The position numbers and the translations under genes were made by a program. Shown here one piece after another: positions 47,201-56,847 of a stretch of DNA of 64,000 bases. Each line of letters opens with the position of its first letter. The first letter of the stretch is position 1. The stretch comes from Sphingobacterium daejeonense. Lineage in GTDB: Bacteria > Bacteroidota > Bacteroidia > Sphingobacteriales > Sphingobacteriaceae. Below the pieces are notes generated by a model. The model saw only the letters and a list, made by a program, of their open reading frames with translations, had not been told where the DNA came from and did not search any database. The stretch covers positions 1,426,001-1,490,000 of the forward strand of contig NZ_LR590470.1 in NCBI RefSeq assembly GCF_901472535.1, written 5' to 3'.

Positions 47201-48016
47201 TTAAATAAAATATTCATCATAAGAATACACAACCTTTTTAGATATTCCTTCTAACCCTGGATAAACTGTATCGTATGATACACCTAATTGAAATAGATCT
47301 CTTTTAATTTTTCTGAAATGTTTATGGGGAATTACAATTTTTGATAAAAATTTATCCACAAAAGGATGGTTTAATAACCCATTTCGATCATGTCCATGTA
47401 AAGTAAAACAAGATCCTTGATTTTTCATTCTGGTATCTAAATAATGAGGCTTTATAGCTATAGGGTATTTTGTATTATCAGACTTTACACTTAAGTAATC
47501 TATATTAAAATAATTTTCTATTTCTTCAGAAGGATTAAGAGATGTGTAAATTTTTAACTCATCGTTATCAATTCTTTTTGAGTATTTGGTGGTGGAGGCA
47601 TTAAGTATGAGTGGATCTAAGTTCCATATTATTCCATCATACTTGCATTTAATATTTTCAACAGCAAAAAACAAGGCAATGAGTGCATTGTCCGACCAAT
47701 CTAATAACCTAGTTTGAGCACCATAATGTTGCATAATAAAATTCGTTGTTAAATTGTTTTCAAGCAGCATAGAATTGGTCATATAAGGGTATGCTTCTAT
47801 TTTAAAACTTCCCCGAGTGCTGGATTCTTTAATATAAAATTCTTGAACAGTACTCGGTCCTAATATGTATTCTCTAAATAATCCTGGTATTAATTGAGTT
47901 TTTATAAACAGCTCATTTTCTGCTCTATACCATTTAAGGTTTCCTGACATATAGTTTGAATGATTTTCTATAACATTCAAATAATCATTTATGGATTCAA
48001 TAATTATATTTTCCAT
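47201..48016 (-). CDS. FRG-domain protein
   Basis: ATG 48016 gives a protein of about 271 residues. The FRG signature is clear: LKWYRAENELF at about residue 28, then NFIMQHYGAQTRLLDWSDNA and LIALFFAVEN at about 95-125. FRG proteins are often found in phage-defence and mobile loci; the biochemical activity is unknown. The gene cuts off an integrase remnant directly upstream, so it arrived by a separate event. Confidence 0.85.
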   Translation of the reverse strand: MENIIIESINDYLNVIENHSNYMSGNLKWYRAENELFIKTQLIPGLFREYILGPSTVQEFYIKESSTRGSFKIEAYPYMTNSMLLENNLTTNFIMQHYGAQTRLLDWSDNALIALFFAVENIKCKYDGIIWNLDPLILNASTTKYSKRIDNDELKIYTSLNPSEEIENYFNIDYLSVKSDNTKYPIAIKPHYLDTRMKNQGSCFTLHGHDRNGLLNHPFVDKFLSKIVIPHKHFRKIKRDLFQLGVSYDTVYPGLEGISKKVVYSYDEYFI

Positions 48017-48060
48017 TGGTATAACTAGGTTTTTGTAAAAATACAAAATATATAAAGTGT

Positions 48061-48350
48061 ATTCTTTCCTATCTATCTTATTTAATTTAGTTTGAACCTT
48101 ATCTATTCGACCGCGTATGTTGTCTAATTTTTTATTTACTCTTGTTGCTTCGGCACTTTTTTCCTAAATCTCTGCCGATCTTTAAATCCCAAATATCTGC
48201 ATTAATTTCTAACTTTGTTCCGAAAGTTTTAGGATTTCCATCCATGGTAATACGTGGCATTATCGGAGCATTACCTTTCTTTTTTGGTTTGTTCTTTTTC
48301 AGGTAAAAAAGCAATTTAAACCTTGACCTTTTTGTCTGTTCCATAACCAC
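48061..48350 (-). pseudogene. Tyrosine integrase N-terminal remnant
   Basis: The frame from 48350 reads RSRFKLLFYLKKNKPKKKGN, then APIMPRITMDGNPKTFGTKL and INADIWDLKIGR. This is the Arm-binding domain of a Bacteroidota integrase. Another frame continues KSAEATRVNKKLDNIRGRID before the sequence is lost near 48061. The catalytic domain is absent. Confidence 0.75.
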
Positions 48351-48620
48351 AATGTTTAATGTTTAAAATTAAATTACATTGAGTTGCAAGGGAACATAAA
48401 AAGGAGTGCAAAAAACTGAAATATAAAAGTAAGTCTTCATTAGTTGCTTGATTGAATTGGTAAAGATTTAGGAATATAACTTTGCATTTTAAGCCCAAAA
48501 TCTATCGGAAAACGATTTCCAAAAAAAAGATTACGCTTTTATAAAGGGTTATATAATAACGGGTTTAACTGTTTTACATATCTTTGCTTTTACTAATCTT
48601 TTTTTTCAAAAAAGCAAGAA

Positions 48621-48937
48621 ATGAAAGTAGAGACAGAAATATTAAAAAATTAAATGAACTTTAAGAAAGTGGAGAGCAAACGGTCTCCATATCGGAATTT
48701 TTGGACTTTATCCACGGACGAAATGAAGAGCTGTTGTATGGTGTAGAACTTTCTAATGAACGGTTTTCCTTAAACCCACAATTAGTAACTCTGTTAACTG
48801 ACCATGGAATAAATTCAGTAGGTGATTTATGCAGTAAATCCTTATGCGATCTATTGAGAATAAAATATTTTGGTAAAAGGAGGTGTTACCAAATTTACGA
48901 TTTTTTGACCCAATTTAATCTAAAATTGATTCCCTGA
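48621..48937 (+). CDS. Small protein with RNA-polymerase alpha-CTD-like HhH domain, frameshifted start
   Basis: From 48701 the frame reads VELSNERFSLNPQLVTLLTD, then HGINSVGDLCSKSLCDLLRI and KYFGKRRCYQIYDFLTQFNL. This is the helix-hairpin-helix pattern of the alpha C-terminal domain of RNA polymerase. Upstream, MKVETEILK and ESGEQTVSISEFLDF belong to the same protein if one A is added near 48650 and a stop at about 48661 is corrected. About 105 residues. Stand-alone alpha-CTD-like proteins occur in Bacteroidota mobile elements; the role is unknown. Confidence 0.6.
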
Positions 48938-49108
48938 TAAAATCTCCATTAGGGAAATGAGGTTAACTTCATTATGTTCAAAAAAGTTCACGAATCAGGC
49001 GAGGATAACCAACAATTGAATACTTCTAAAAGCTCATTTCAGAAAATCCGATTTCCCTTACCGCATTAGAATGAAAATTCTGTGGTCAATTATTTCTAGG
49101 TCTGTTCA

Positions 49109-49494
49109 TTAATTATTCTTAGCCAATAAATAGGCTAGGGAAGGTGTATCGGATATGTGCCGTATCCCATGGAATGCCAAATCCTCAATATCCTTCTTTA
49201 TCTGATTGAAGTTTATGGCCACCTGTTCAGGGCTGACTAGAGGGACCATTGGAATCTTTGTATATCCTTTAATTTCTTTTTCCAATTTAAGATGATCATT
49301 AATAATGGAACAATGGGAAGCTTTGAGCTTGATCCTATTATTTGGATTGTCAGCAACCATCCGCACAAATTCTCCGGAACTCAGCGAAGAGATTTTAGAC
49401 GCCGGGATAGCAAATTCGAGCTGCTTAGAACGACTGATCGAGGTGTCGGCACTGTTTATGAGTATTCCCTATCCGTTAATATCTTTCCGTTCCC
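49109..49494 (-). pseudogene. Conjugation coupling protein TraG C-terminal remnant
   Basis: The minus frame reads SISRSKQLEFAIPASKISSL, then SSGEFVRMVADNPNNRIKLK, then INDHLKLEKEIKGYTKIPMV and NFNQIKKDIEDLAFHGI. This matches the C-terminal end of Bacteroidota TraG/MobC-type coupling ATPases. The ATPase domain is absent; the fragment joins a sigma-factor remnant near 49495. It is evidence that a conjugative element once lay here. Confidence 0.6.
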
Positions 49495-49617
49495 CTAGGA
49501 AAGTTGCTTTGCGGTATCGCCGCTTACCTGGGATAGAAAGTCCAACCATCTTTTGTACCCTTGCCGTAATAGGTTCGTATACCTCTGTGTTTGTTGCTCT
49601 TGTAATGTTTTTTTCAT
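49495..49617 (-). pseudogene. N-terminal remnant of a second sigma factor copy
   Basis: MKKTLQEQQTQRYTNLLRQG at 49617 is nearly identical to the start of the sigma factor at 40123 (QKYTSLLRQG there). Similarity stops after about 25 codons (KRWLDF), where the TraG fragment begins. The sequence before the start codon is also homologous to that before 40123. Confidence 0.85.
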
Positions 49618-50019
49618 GGTCAAAGTTTTGGTATGCTCCCTATACGGATCCCGGCAGGCACTATCGGATTTCTTGGGGACCGGGATGCTGTGATAGGTTA
49701 ATATCAATGCTAAAAAATTAAGGTATCGGTGCTGTATGGTTCCTTCCAGTGATATTGTTCTTGCAGTGCTGTGGTGAGCGTGAGAAACTAATTGTGTATC
49801 TATCAGAAAATTTCTGTAGTCCAACATATTTGGAAGGCAAAAAAGGATTTCTGTCAAAATGTACACATGCTACCGAAAGCTCTGTAGATGACAAACCTAT
49901 ACACCGGGGATTGTGTATGTCCGAATTATTGGATTTAGATCCGCTGATAATTTCTAGGCTGAGGTTCAAGGTTTACATATACTAATGCATTGAACTACCG
50001 ACTGAACCAAATAAATAGG

Positions 50020-50068
50020 ATTTAGTAAGTGACCTTTGTCCTCACCCAACGGCGTAACAAGCAGCCTC
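50020..50068 (+). ncRNA. Structured repeat R5
   Basis: ATTTAGTAAGTGACCTTTGT, then CCTCACCCAACGGCGTAACA and AGCAGCCTC. The preceding ATACTAATGCATTGAACTAC resembles the sequence before R1, so R5 is the counterpart of R1 in the second copy of the locus. Confidence 0.5.
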
Positions 50069-50500
50069 ATTTTTATATCTTGAGAGATTTATAGTTTTTT
50101 TATTTCACTTAGGGACTTGGAATTAATAGTCTGTCACATTGCATCGAGCTAATGATGGAATGTCAATGTCGTTGGTTAGGGACTCGAAAAAAATGTGGTA
50201 CCATTAAGAATGTTGCATTTCTAATAAGCATTTGATGTGAGATGCTCTCATCAATGCAGCTGAAATGGCCCACAATATTTTATTAAATGGGATGTGTTGT
50301 CCCTCCCAGCGAAGCCAGCGAATGAGTTTGAAAATAAAAAAGTTCCCATTTGCTTTATTTCTTTTATATCATTTCTAACAATAGATTTTCCAATATCCTT
50401 CACTCCATAAAGGGCCATGCCCTTTACAGGTGTGATCGTTACCAGTTGATGGCATTCCTCAAGAGGGATTCGGCCTGAAAGTTGTTAATTCGATAAAAGA

Positions 50501-50549
50501 ATTTGGTGAGTAACCATTGTTCTCACCCTACGGCGTCACAAGAAGCCTC
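50501..50549 (+). ncRNA. Structured repeat R6
   Basis: ATTTGGTGAGTAACCATTGT, then TCTCACCCTACGGCGTCACA and AGAAGCCTC. GTGAG pairs with CTCAC. It is followed by unique sequence and the 57-base block that also follows R4, so R6 is the counterpart of R4. Confidence 0.5.
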
Positions 50550-50595
50550 GATATGTCGATTGAACCAATGGGGAAAAATGGAAGTCCATACTTGC

Positions 50596-50713
50596 CAATA
50601 CGTCAAAGAAAACACAGCTATTGCTGATGGTTACAATAATCCGTAACTTTAGACCTAAGTTAAATGTTTACTTTTCAATATCGTGAGTGGTTTCTTACCG
50701 ATTTACCGGTAAA
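50596..50713. promoter_or_regulatory. Promoter/operator region of the XRE gene
   Basis: A 57-base conserved block (50596-50652, with GTTAC-N8-GTAAC) and the palindrome TTTACCGGTAAA (50702-50713) lie directly upstream of the XRE regulator. Both also occur at 41584-41701. They are likely operators bound by the XRE protein, controlling its own gene and the adjacent repeat/sigma region. Confidence 0.55.
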
Positions 50714-50771
50714 GCACCGATCCATTATTTTGATGATTATGAATACTAATTTTAAGGATAAAAAACAAACC

Positions 50772-51209
50772 ATGCATATCGGCCACAACATCAAGCGTAT
50801 CCGTGAGATCCAGGGGATCAAACAGGAGGCATTCGGCCAACTCTGTCGGAACAGGTATTCTCAACAAAGGATTTCAGACTTTGAGAATATGGTCGATCTG
50901 GATGAAGCCCTTTTGGAAGAACTTGCAACGGCATTGAGAGTTACACCTGAATTTGTTAAGTCCTTTAAGGATGAAAATGTAATTTATAATATTCAAAATA
51001 ACAATAATACATTTAATGACAATTCAGTCGATCAGAGTCATAGCCAACATACACAACCAACAATCCATAATGATGGGTCAGATAAGCTGGTTGCCCTGCT
51101 CGAAAAATTTATTGAGGAAGATCGCGTAAAGACGCAGTCCATTGCAGAGCTCAGCAAAGCTGTTCTTGACCTGATGAATGAAATAAAAAACCTCAAGGGT
51201 AGCAACTAG
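50772..51209 (+). CDS. XRE-family regulator of the sigma/repeat locus
   Basis: The intact protein starts at ATG 50772 (MHIGHNIKRIREIQGIKQEA), with ATG 50739 as an alternative. The HTH_3 domain spans about residues 1-60 (FGQLCRNRYSQQRISDFENM). An Asn/Gln-rich linker follows (YNIQNNNNTFNDNSVDQSHS), then a coiled-coil end (LLEKFIEEDRVKTQSIAELS). It is the intact relative of the broken XRE gene at 12365. It reads away from the structured repeats, with conserved operator-like sequences before it. Confidence 0.8.
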   Translation: MHIGHNIKRIREIQGIKQEAFGQLCRNRYSQQRISDFENMVDLDEALLEELATALRVTPEFVKSFKDENVIYNIQNNNNTFNDNSVDQSHSQHTQPTIHNDGSDKLVALLEKFIEEDRVKTQSIAELSKAVLDLMNEIKNLKGSN

Positions 51210-51354
51210 GCGCCATCAGATATTGATGGCCCAAACTGTGCCGCAGTAAATGACAGAAAGGATGGACTTGGGTTGTGAAGCAGTCCTTAGCCCAACTATT
51301 TAGTTCTTTTATAATCTCGGGTTGATTCCTTGATGTGGAAGTATTTTTTTTCTG

Positions 51355-51808
51355 TTATGGGGGTTTCAGCATTTCCGCACCACTATAGCCCAAAAAATAA
51401 TCTCGGACAGAATTCCAGTTGATATTTCGCTCTTTTTTGTCGGTTGGTATATTTTTCTCACCATATTCGAAGTAATTGGCAAGCAATGATGCCCCAGACA
51501 TCAGGGGGGAGCAAAGAGATAGCCTCTTTCCGTTGTCGGATTCTTTAGGTCCTTTAACTGGAGGAAAAGGTCCAGTAATGGCTTATGGTCTCCACTGACT
51601 ATCTGTATCTTTGATCTGGGCGATATGGCCCTAAGCTTCTTTTTTTATTTCGTGCAGTTCAGAAACCTTGGCCCTCCAATTCATCCTTTAAGCGATCCCT
51701 GTCTTCGATGATGTTCTTGTATTCAATGAAAAACCTTTCCGAACCAACTTCATCAAAAAGTAGTTTGGAAAGTACGTTCCTTGTGTCGTTAATGTTTTGC
51801 CAATCCAT
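51355..51808 (-). CDS. Hypothetical protein, frameshifted
   Basis: ATG 51808 gives MDWQNINDTRNVLSKLLFDE with FIEYKNIIEDRDRLKDELEG. Other frames continue ELHEIKKEA, IQIVSGDHKPLLDLFLQLKD, LKNPTTERGYLFAPP, ASLLANYFEYGEKNIPTDKK and WNSVRDYFLGYSGAEML, ending at TAA 51357-51355. About 150 residues. The order of features vaguely recalls the C-terminal half of RteC-type regulators of Bacteroides elements, but this is weak. It overlaps the preceding gene by 20 bases. Confidence 0.45.
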
Positions 51809-52138
51809 GATTTTCCTGCACGTAAGAAACAGATTTTTTGATCCGGTCCTCATTGGTTAGGGTCACTTCCCATTTGTCCACCTGTTTCAGCGCTTCCCTG
51901 ATTTGGTCAGTTTATGTATCCTGGTCTTGGTTAATCTTTGGTAATAGTGCGTAGTTTCCCTTGATCGGATGTCCTTGTCTACGTACTGAATCACCCTTGT
52001 TAGGAATGTTTGCTCATTGCCAAGGGGATTGTTTTCAAAGTAATACCGTAGGTGGTAACGGTAAAAGGGCAGGTACTCATTTTCTTTCAGACTGAAAATG
52101 CACATTACCAGATAGCCTGGGATATGGGTAAGGGTCAT
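51789..52138 (-). CDS. Hypothetical protein, one frameshift
   Basis: ATG 52138 gives MTLTHIPGYLVMCIFSLKEN with YRYHLRYYFENNPLGNEQTF and LTRVIQYVDKDIRSRETTHY. A shift near 51895 leads into IREALKQVDKWEVTLTNEDR and a stop at 51791-51789 (about 117 residues). It is followed by an overlapping gene. Both lie just inside the integrase of element 2 and are probably backbone genes. Confidence 0.45.
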
Positions 52139-52222
52139 TTTTCAGAAATCCACCTAGATCAAATTTGTTTTTTCGAAGTCTCCAGGTTTTTTCTCAACTT
52201 AAAGAAATTTTCTTCCATGATC

Positions 52223-53554
52223 TTAAAATCTATTCAGTGCATCGATTAATGAATCCGTGCTTGCAGATTCGTATTTCATTAAAGTCCTTATATCGGAATG
52301 TGCCGTTAGTTTCTGCACAAGGGTAATAGGAATGTTCCTGCTCAATAGGTTCGTTACCATTGATCTCCTTCCGACATGACTGGAAAGAAAATCATGTTTC
52401 TTTTTTTCTATCACCAGTTTTTGTTTTCCCGAATATCTGGTGATCTTGATCGTTTCGTCCAGTCCTGCAAGTTTTCCGACCGTTTTTATATATTCATTGA
52501 ATTTCTGGTTAGATATCTTGGGTACATTGTAGCCGATACGCTCCAAGATATCCCTTGCCGGGGATATGTAACCCTCGAACGGTACGATCACCCTTTTCTT
52601 GACCTTTATCGAAATAAAGTCCCAAGCATTGTTTTTTATGTCCTTGCGATCAAAGTTGATCAGGTCCTCGAACCGCTGCCCCGTGTAGCACAACAGACAG
52701 AATAGGTCACGCACCTTTCCAGGCTGGGTTTGGCCGAAAGGTCATGGTTCATCAGTTTCTCTATCTCGGCTTCGGACAGGGCAATGACCTCATTGTAGGC
52801 TTTCTTCTTAAAGTTTGTTTTCTGGGTCTTGAAAACATCGGGATGCACCAGGTGATCATTGTCATTGCACCACTTCAAGAACACCTTTAAGGTTGAAATG
52901 TACTTGTGTATGGTGTCGTTCAGTAAACCGGTCTTATCATCATCGTTGGTGTTCTTCTTTCGGCTTAGGAATACTTCGAACTGATCGAGAAATTTGCTGT
53001 CCATTTCCCTGAGCACAAGATTTGAGCCTTTCTGTTTTTCAAAGTCTTCCAGTCCTTTAAATACGGTCCTGTATTCCTTTAAGGTGCCTTCTTTGACAAA
53101 ATTGGATTTATAGGACAGGAATTGTGTTTTCAGGTGGGAAATGGATATTTCTCTGCTTACTGCATTGTCCCTGTCGATACAGCCCTGTATGACCTGTTTA
53201 TAATCTTCCTTGGATAAAAACTGATTTTTGTCTTTCTTGGTCATCGCATCCCGTATGCAGAGATTGGCCAGGTTGTTCAGTTCGACGTTGAGTTCCAGCG
53301 CTCCGCTTGCACTTGGTTTCAGTCTTTCCTTCTCAAAATCCCAACTTTTGGGAAAGATCTTGTAGTTTGTCCTGTATTTGATCCTGCATGATTTAATCAG
53401 GTGAAAAGAAAAGGTACAGCGCAGTGGGCGATGGGTTCCAGAATTTCTCTGGAAGGTTTTTCTTTTTTCCTCCTACTTTGGATAGTTCCCGTTTGACCTT
53501 CTCAGGTACAATTTCTGGGTTATAGGGCTTGTCTAAATAAAAATTTACTTTCAT
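52223..53554 (-). CDS. int: Tyrosine integrase of element 2, frameshifted
   Basis: ATG 53554 gives MKVNFYLDKPYNPEIVPEKV. A shift near 53430 leads into KIFPKSWDFEKERLKPSASG, then FLSYKSNFVKEGTLKEYRTV and TIHKYISTLKVFLKWCNDND. A second shift near 52700 leads into CYTGQRFEDLINFDRKDIKN (with Arg I), SSHVGRRSMVTNLLSRNIPI (HxxR) and LTAHSDIRTLMKYES (His, Tyr). About 440 residues, SAM-like and catalytic domains complete. It reads toward the element interior and starts about 145 bases from the att copy at 53698. Two single-base changes restore it. Confidence 0.85.
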
Positions 53555-53555
53555 G

Positions 53556-53578
53556 TTTTTTCGGACATATTTCGGACA
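53556..53578 (+). repeat. Right-end direct repeat of element 2
   Basis: The T-run followed by TCGGACATATTTCGGACA matches 26172-26196 with one mismatch. The copy lies right at the start codon of the integrase, so integrase binding here could also regulate its own expression. Confidence 0.55.
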
Positions 53579-53697
53579 GAAATGCTTAATAATACCATAT
53601 TTTACCTTGATAAGGTTGGATAAAGATAGGTAATATAATTTATAAAAGCTTAATAATCAGGTTAAAGTATGAAAAATAAAATTAATGCAAATTAACA

Positions 53698-53720
53698 GTT
53701 CGAATCCTGCCACCCCGACA
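53698..53720 (+). other. Third att copy (junction of elements 2 and 3)
   Basis: All 23 bases equal the tRNA-Pro 3' end at 4246-4268. The upstream part of the tRNA is absent. Element 3 with its own integrase (54010) starts to the right. Confidence 0.92.
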
Positions 53721-53741
53721 ACACTTACACTAAGTAAGGTC

Positions 53742-53776
53742 AAAAACCCTCAAATTCTATGAATTTGAGGGTTTTT
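53742..53776 (+). terminator. Terminator hairpin after the third att copy
   Basis: AAAACCCTCAAATTC pairs with GAATTTGAGGGTTTT around TAT, with T's after. The context GGTCAAAAACCCTC is shared with the terminator behind the tRNA (4287-4300), although the stems differ. Confidence 0.85.
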
Positions 53777-54009
53777 TGTTTTATATTATATCAGGAAACC
53801 CCAATAAATATCAATCTAAATGTGAGTTAAACGGTGAGTCTTTTTAAGTTTTATATTTACTCACCGGATAGCTTATAAATAATTGTAAATCATTTATTTA
53901 CAACATTTATTTTGATGCTATTTATTATTGTTTGACTTCTTTACTGCATCATATCCAATAGTTGGATTGAGAGAACTGCACTAAAGTGTATCAGTTGAAC
54001 ATAAAATAA

Positions 54010-55254
54010 ATGGATATGAAGAGTAAAAACACTTTTGGGATTCAATTCCTGTTACGGTTGCCCAAGAACAAGAAAGACGAAATGGCCACTGTTTATGCAA
54101 GGATTACAGTAAACGGCCGTAGAACTGAAATTTCCCTAAAAAGCAAAGTATCGATCAACAATTGGGACGAAGTAAAAGGAAGAGCAAAAGGAAAACGCCA
54201 AGAAATCGTAAAGCTGAACAGCCACATGGAGCAGGTACGCTCCCTTATTTTCGATTGTTATCACCAGTTGGTGCAGCAAAATAAAACCGTTACCATTGAA
54301 GCGGTTAAATCTGTCTACCTAGGCGAGGACATAGAGGAAACAATGACTCTTCTAAAGCTAGTGGAATACCATAAACAAGTGGCAGTAAGTAAACTTGCCC
54401 CCGGTTACCATGAAAAATTATTATACCACCGAAACCTATATTCAAAAATTTATAAAACAAAAATATGGAAAAAAAGACATACCGTTGGATGAACTGAACT
54501 ATCGGTTCATTTTGGATTTTGAAAACTTCCTTAATGACTACAAACCTAAAGATCATCATAAGCCCATAAATAATAATGGGGTGATGAAAACATATGGAAC
54601 GTTTGCGGAAGATGGTCAATTTGGCTGTTACGATGGATTGGCTGGTTAGGGATCCATTTGCCAAATACAAACTTCGGTTTGAAAAAGGTAGAAAGAGGCC
54701 ATTTGTCAAAAGAGGAGCTAACTGTTTTGCTTAATAAATCCTTTTCAATAGAGCGTCTGCAATCCGTGTCGGACATGTTCATTTTTAGTTGCTATACAGG
54801 TCTTGCTTACATCGACATTTTTAACCTGACCCCCGAAAATATTTCAAAAGGAATCGACGGAAAAGATTGGTTGACGACAAAAAGACAAAAGACCGATACA
54901 ACGGTTCGAGTTCCTTTGCTGCCCGAGGCTTCAGATCTTCTTAAGAAGTACAGAGGGCATCCGGTAGCTGAGGCGAATGGAACGATCTTCCCTGTCATAT
55001 CCAACCAGCGAATGAACGGTTATTTAAAAGAGATCGCAGAAATTTGCGGCATCAATAAAAATTTAACGTTCCATCTCGCAAGGCATACTTTTGCTACAAC
55101 GGTGACATTAAGCAATGGGGTGCCAATTGAATCGGTGAGTAAAATGCTTGGCCATACATCTATACGTACCACCCAAATTTATGCTAAGGTGTTGGAACAT
55201 AAGCTAAGTGAGGATATGCACAAGTTAGAGGTTAGAATGGCTTCCCAGGATTAG
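54010..55254 (+). CDS. int: Tyrosine integrase of element 3, frameshifted
   Basis: The first frame has the Arm-binding domain (FGIQFLLRLPKNKKDEMATV, then YARITVNGRRTEISLKSK). A shift near 54395 leads into MKNYYTTETYIQKFIKQKYG, another near 54590 into RKMVNLAVTMDWLVRDPFAK, and one near 54660 into the catalytic part. That part contains CYTGLAYIDI (Arg replaced, as in the 4554 integrase), HLARHTFATTVTLSNGV and LGHTSIRTTQIYAK. The last 100 residues are nearly identical to the element-1 integrase. About 415 residues. Same position relative to an att copy as in element 1. Confidence 0.87.
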
Positions 55255-55474
55255 ATACTTCTAGATCATTATTGAAATGAAACGAGGTAAGGTTGTAATT
55301 TTAATGGATGCAATACTATATGTGTGCCTTTGGACGCCAAATGCAAACCACTGACTGCCATGTTGATCAAATTTGTAGATACTTTTGGTTCATTTGTATC
55401 CGTAAAGACAGAAAAGACCATAAATCAATTCTGTTCTAGAGGAGAGAATTTAGAAACATTAAAAAGCAGCGCAA

Positions 55475-55750
55475 ATGAAAGTAGAACTTATCACTAAAGA
55501 AGACTTAGATAGCTTTAAAAAGGAACTTCTTGAAGAAATCAGGAGAAATAGACCACATCCGAGAAAAGCCGAAAAGGAGCCTCGGGAATGGCTCAAGAGT
55601 TACGAGATCCGAGAATTATTGGGGATTTCAGCGGGGACACTCCAAAACCTTCGGCTAAACGGAACGTTACCGTTCACGAAAATCGGTGGATTGATGTATT
55701 ATCGGTATGAAGATATCCGGAAACTAATGGATGGTGTTGATGGGAGTTAG
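55475..55750 (+). CDS. Helix-turn-helix excisionase-family protein
   Basis: The 91-residue protein is a close paralogue of 8540-8818: KEDLDSFKKELLEEIRRNRP, then WLKSYEIRELLGISAGTLQN and LRLNGTLPFTKIGGLMYYRY. It follows the integrase by 220 bases, as its paralogue follows the element-1 integrase at greater distance. It likely assists excision or regulates the element. Confidence 0.82.
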   Translation: MKVELITKEDLDSFKKELLEEIRRNRPHPRKAEKEPREWLKSYEIRELLGISAGTLQNLRLNGTLPFTKIGGLMYYRYEDIRKLMDGVDGS

Positions 55751-55781
55751 GGATTAAAATATTAAAAAATAAATGATATCA

Positions 55782-55811
55782 AGCAGGATTTGACGATCCT
55801 GCTTTTTTTTT
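55782..55811 (+). terminator. Rho-independent terminator
   Basis: AGCAGGAT pairs with ATCCTGCT around TTGACG, followed by a long T-run. It ends the excisionase-like gene. Confidence 0.9.
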
Positions 55812-56410
55812 GCCGGTACTTTTTGCAGCCAAAGCACATTTACCTCCCATAGCAATATCCTCGCAGTAAAAGAGCTTTCCGGCTATTTCTGAAACAGAAA
55901 TTTTTAAAAAAAACCTCTCCGCTATTCCCATTTTCAGATATTTTTAAAATCCCTGTTCTGTGGTTTTGAGAACCACACCTTAAGAAAACATTTATCAATC
56001 CGACGAATTGGAAGTATTATTTCAATTCAAAACAGACCATTTTCTAATGCAATTTTCTCGGCTTCCACATTTCTTTTATTCAAAGAAGCCTGTATGCACT
56101 ATTGTCCCATTTCAAGAGCAAAGGTATTTCCGTGTTCTTAACACCGCCAAAAGGTCAAGCAAGTTTGAAAAAAAATCTCCACCCGCTGGGTAGTATTTAT
56201 TTTTCAAAACCTTGTGTCGGCTAAACACGAACCTTTTATGCTCGTGAAACGAAACATAGCATACTCCGGCTCTTTGGACGAATAAAAAAAATGTCAGTTA
56301 TGAAAATTATAAGCATTAAAAATGGTAATGAAACGAAACAGCACCTCCTCTCATTACCGAATAAATCAGAAAAATTAAATCAAATATCAATCACTAAAAA
56401 ATCAGCGAAA
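55812..56410. other. Intergenic region before the SSB gene
   Basis: No gene is supported. A small hairpin GTGGTT-TTGAG-AACCAC occurs at about 55960-55976. The short frame from ATG 56291 (MSVMKIISIKNGNETKQHLL) is in frame with the SSB but does not belong to the SSB family; it may be a leader. Confidence 0.4.
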
Positions 56411-56804
56411 ATGAACATCACAGGCAGACTGACAAGAAATGCGGAAGTACGCACATTGTCGAACGAAAAACAGGTGGTAAACTTTTCAGTAGCGGTAAAC
56501 GACAGCTACCGTAACAAACCAGGGCGAACGAGTAGAGCAAACCACCTACTTCGATTGTGCCTACTGGATAACTCCAAACGTGGCAAGGCTACTGACAAAA
56601 GGCACTTTGGTAGAACTCACAGGGCGTGTAAGTCCGAGAGCGTGGGTAAACAAAGACGGAGAACCAAGAGCAGGACTTAATTTCCATACCTCACAAATCA
56701 AATTGCACGGAGGTAGCAATAGAGCCGAAACCGTACAGGTTACTGCAAAAGCAGAAAACAACAGCATTGCAGGAATATCAACCGAGGACGACCTCCCATT
56801 TTAA
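56411..56804 (+). CDS. ssb: Single-stranded DNA-binding protein, one frameshift
   Basis: ATG 56411 gives the classic SSB start MNITGRLTRNAEVRTLSNEK with VVNFSVAVNDSYRNK. A shift near 56522 leads through TTYFDCAYWI into NVARLLTKGTLVELTGRVSP, then RAWVNKDGEPRAGLNFHTSQ, and the acidic tail STEDDLPF. About 131 residues. Such element-borne SSBs are typical of Bacteroidota conjugative elements and head the PRTRC gene block. Confidence 0.88.
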
Positions 56805-56847
56805 CAACGAATATTCAATCGTTTTTCAACATCAAAATTTTAGCATT

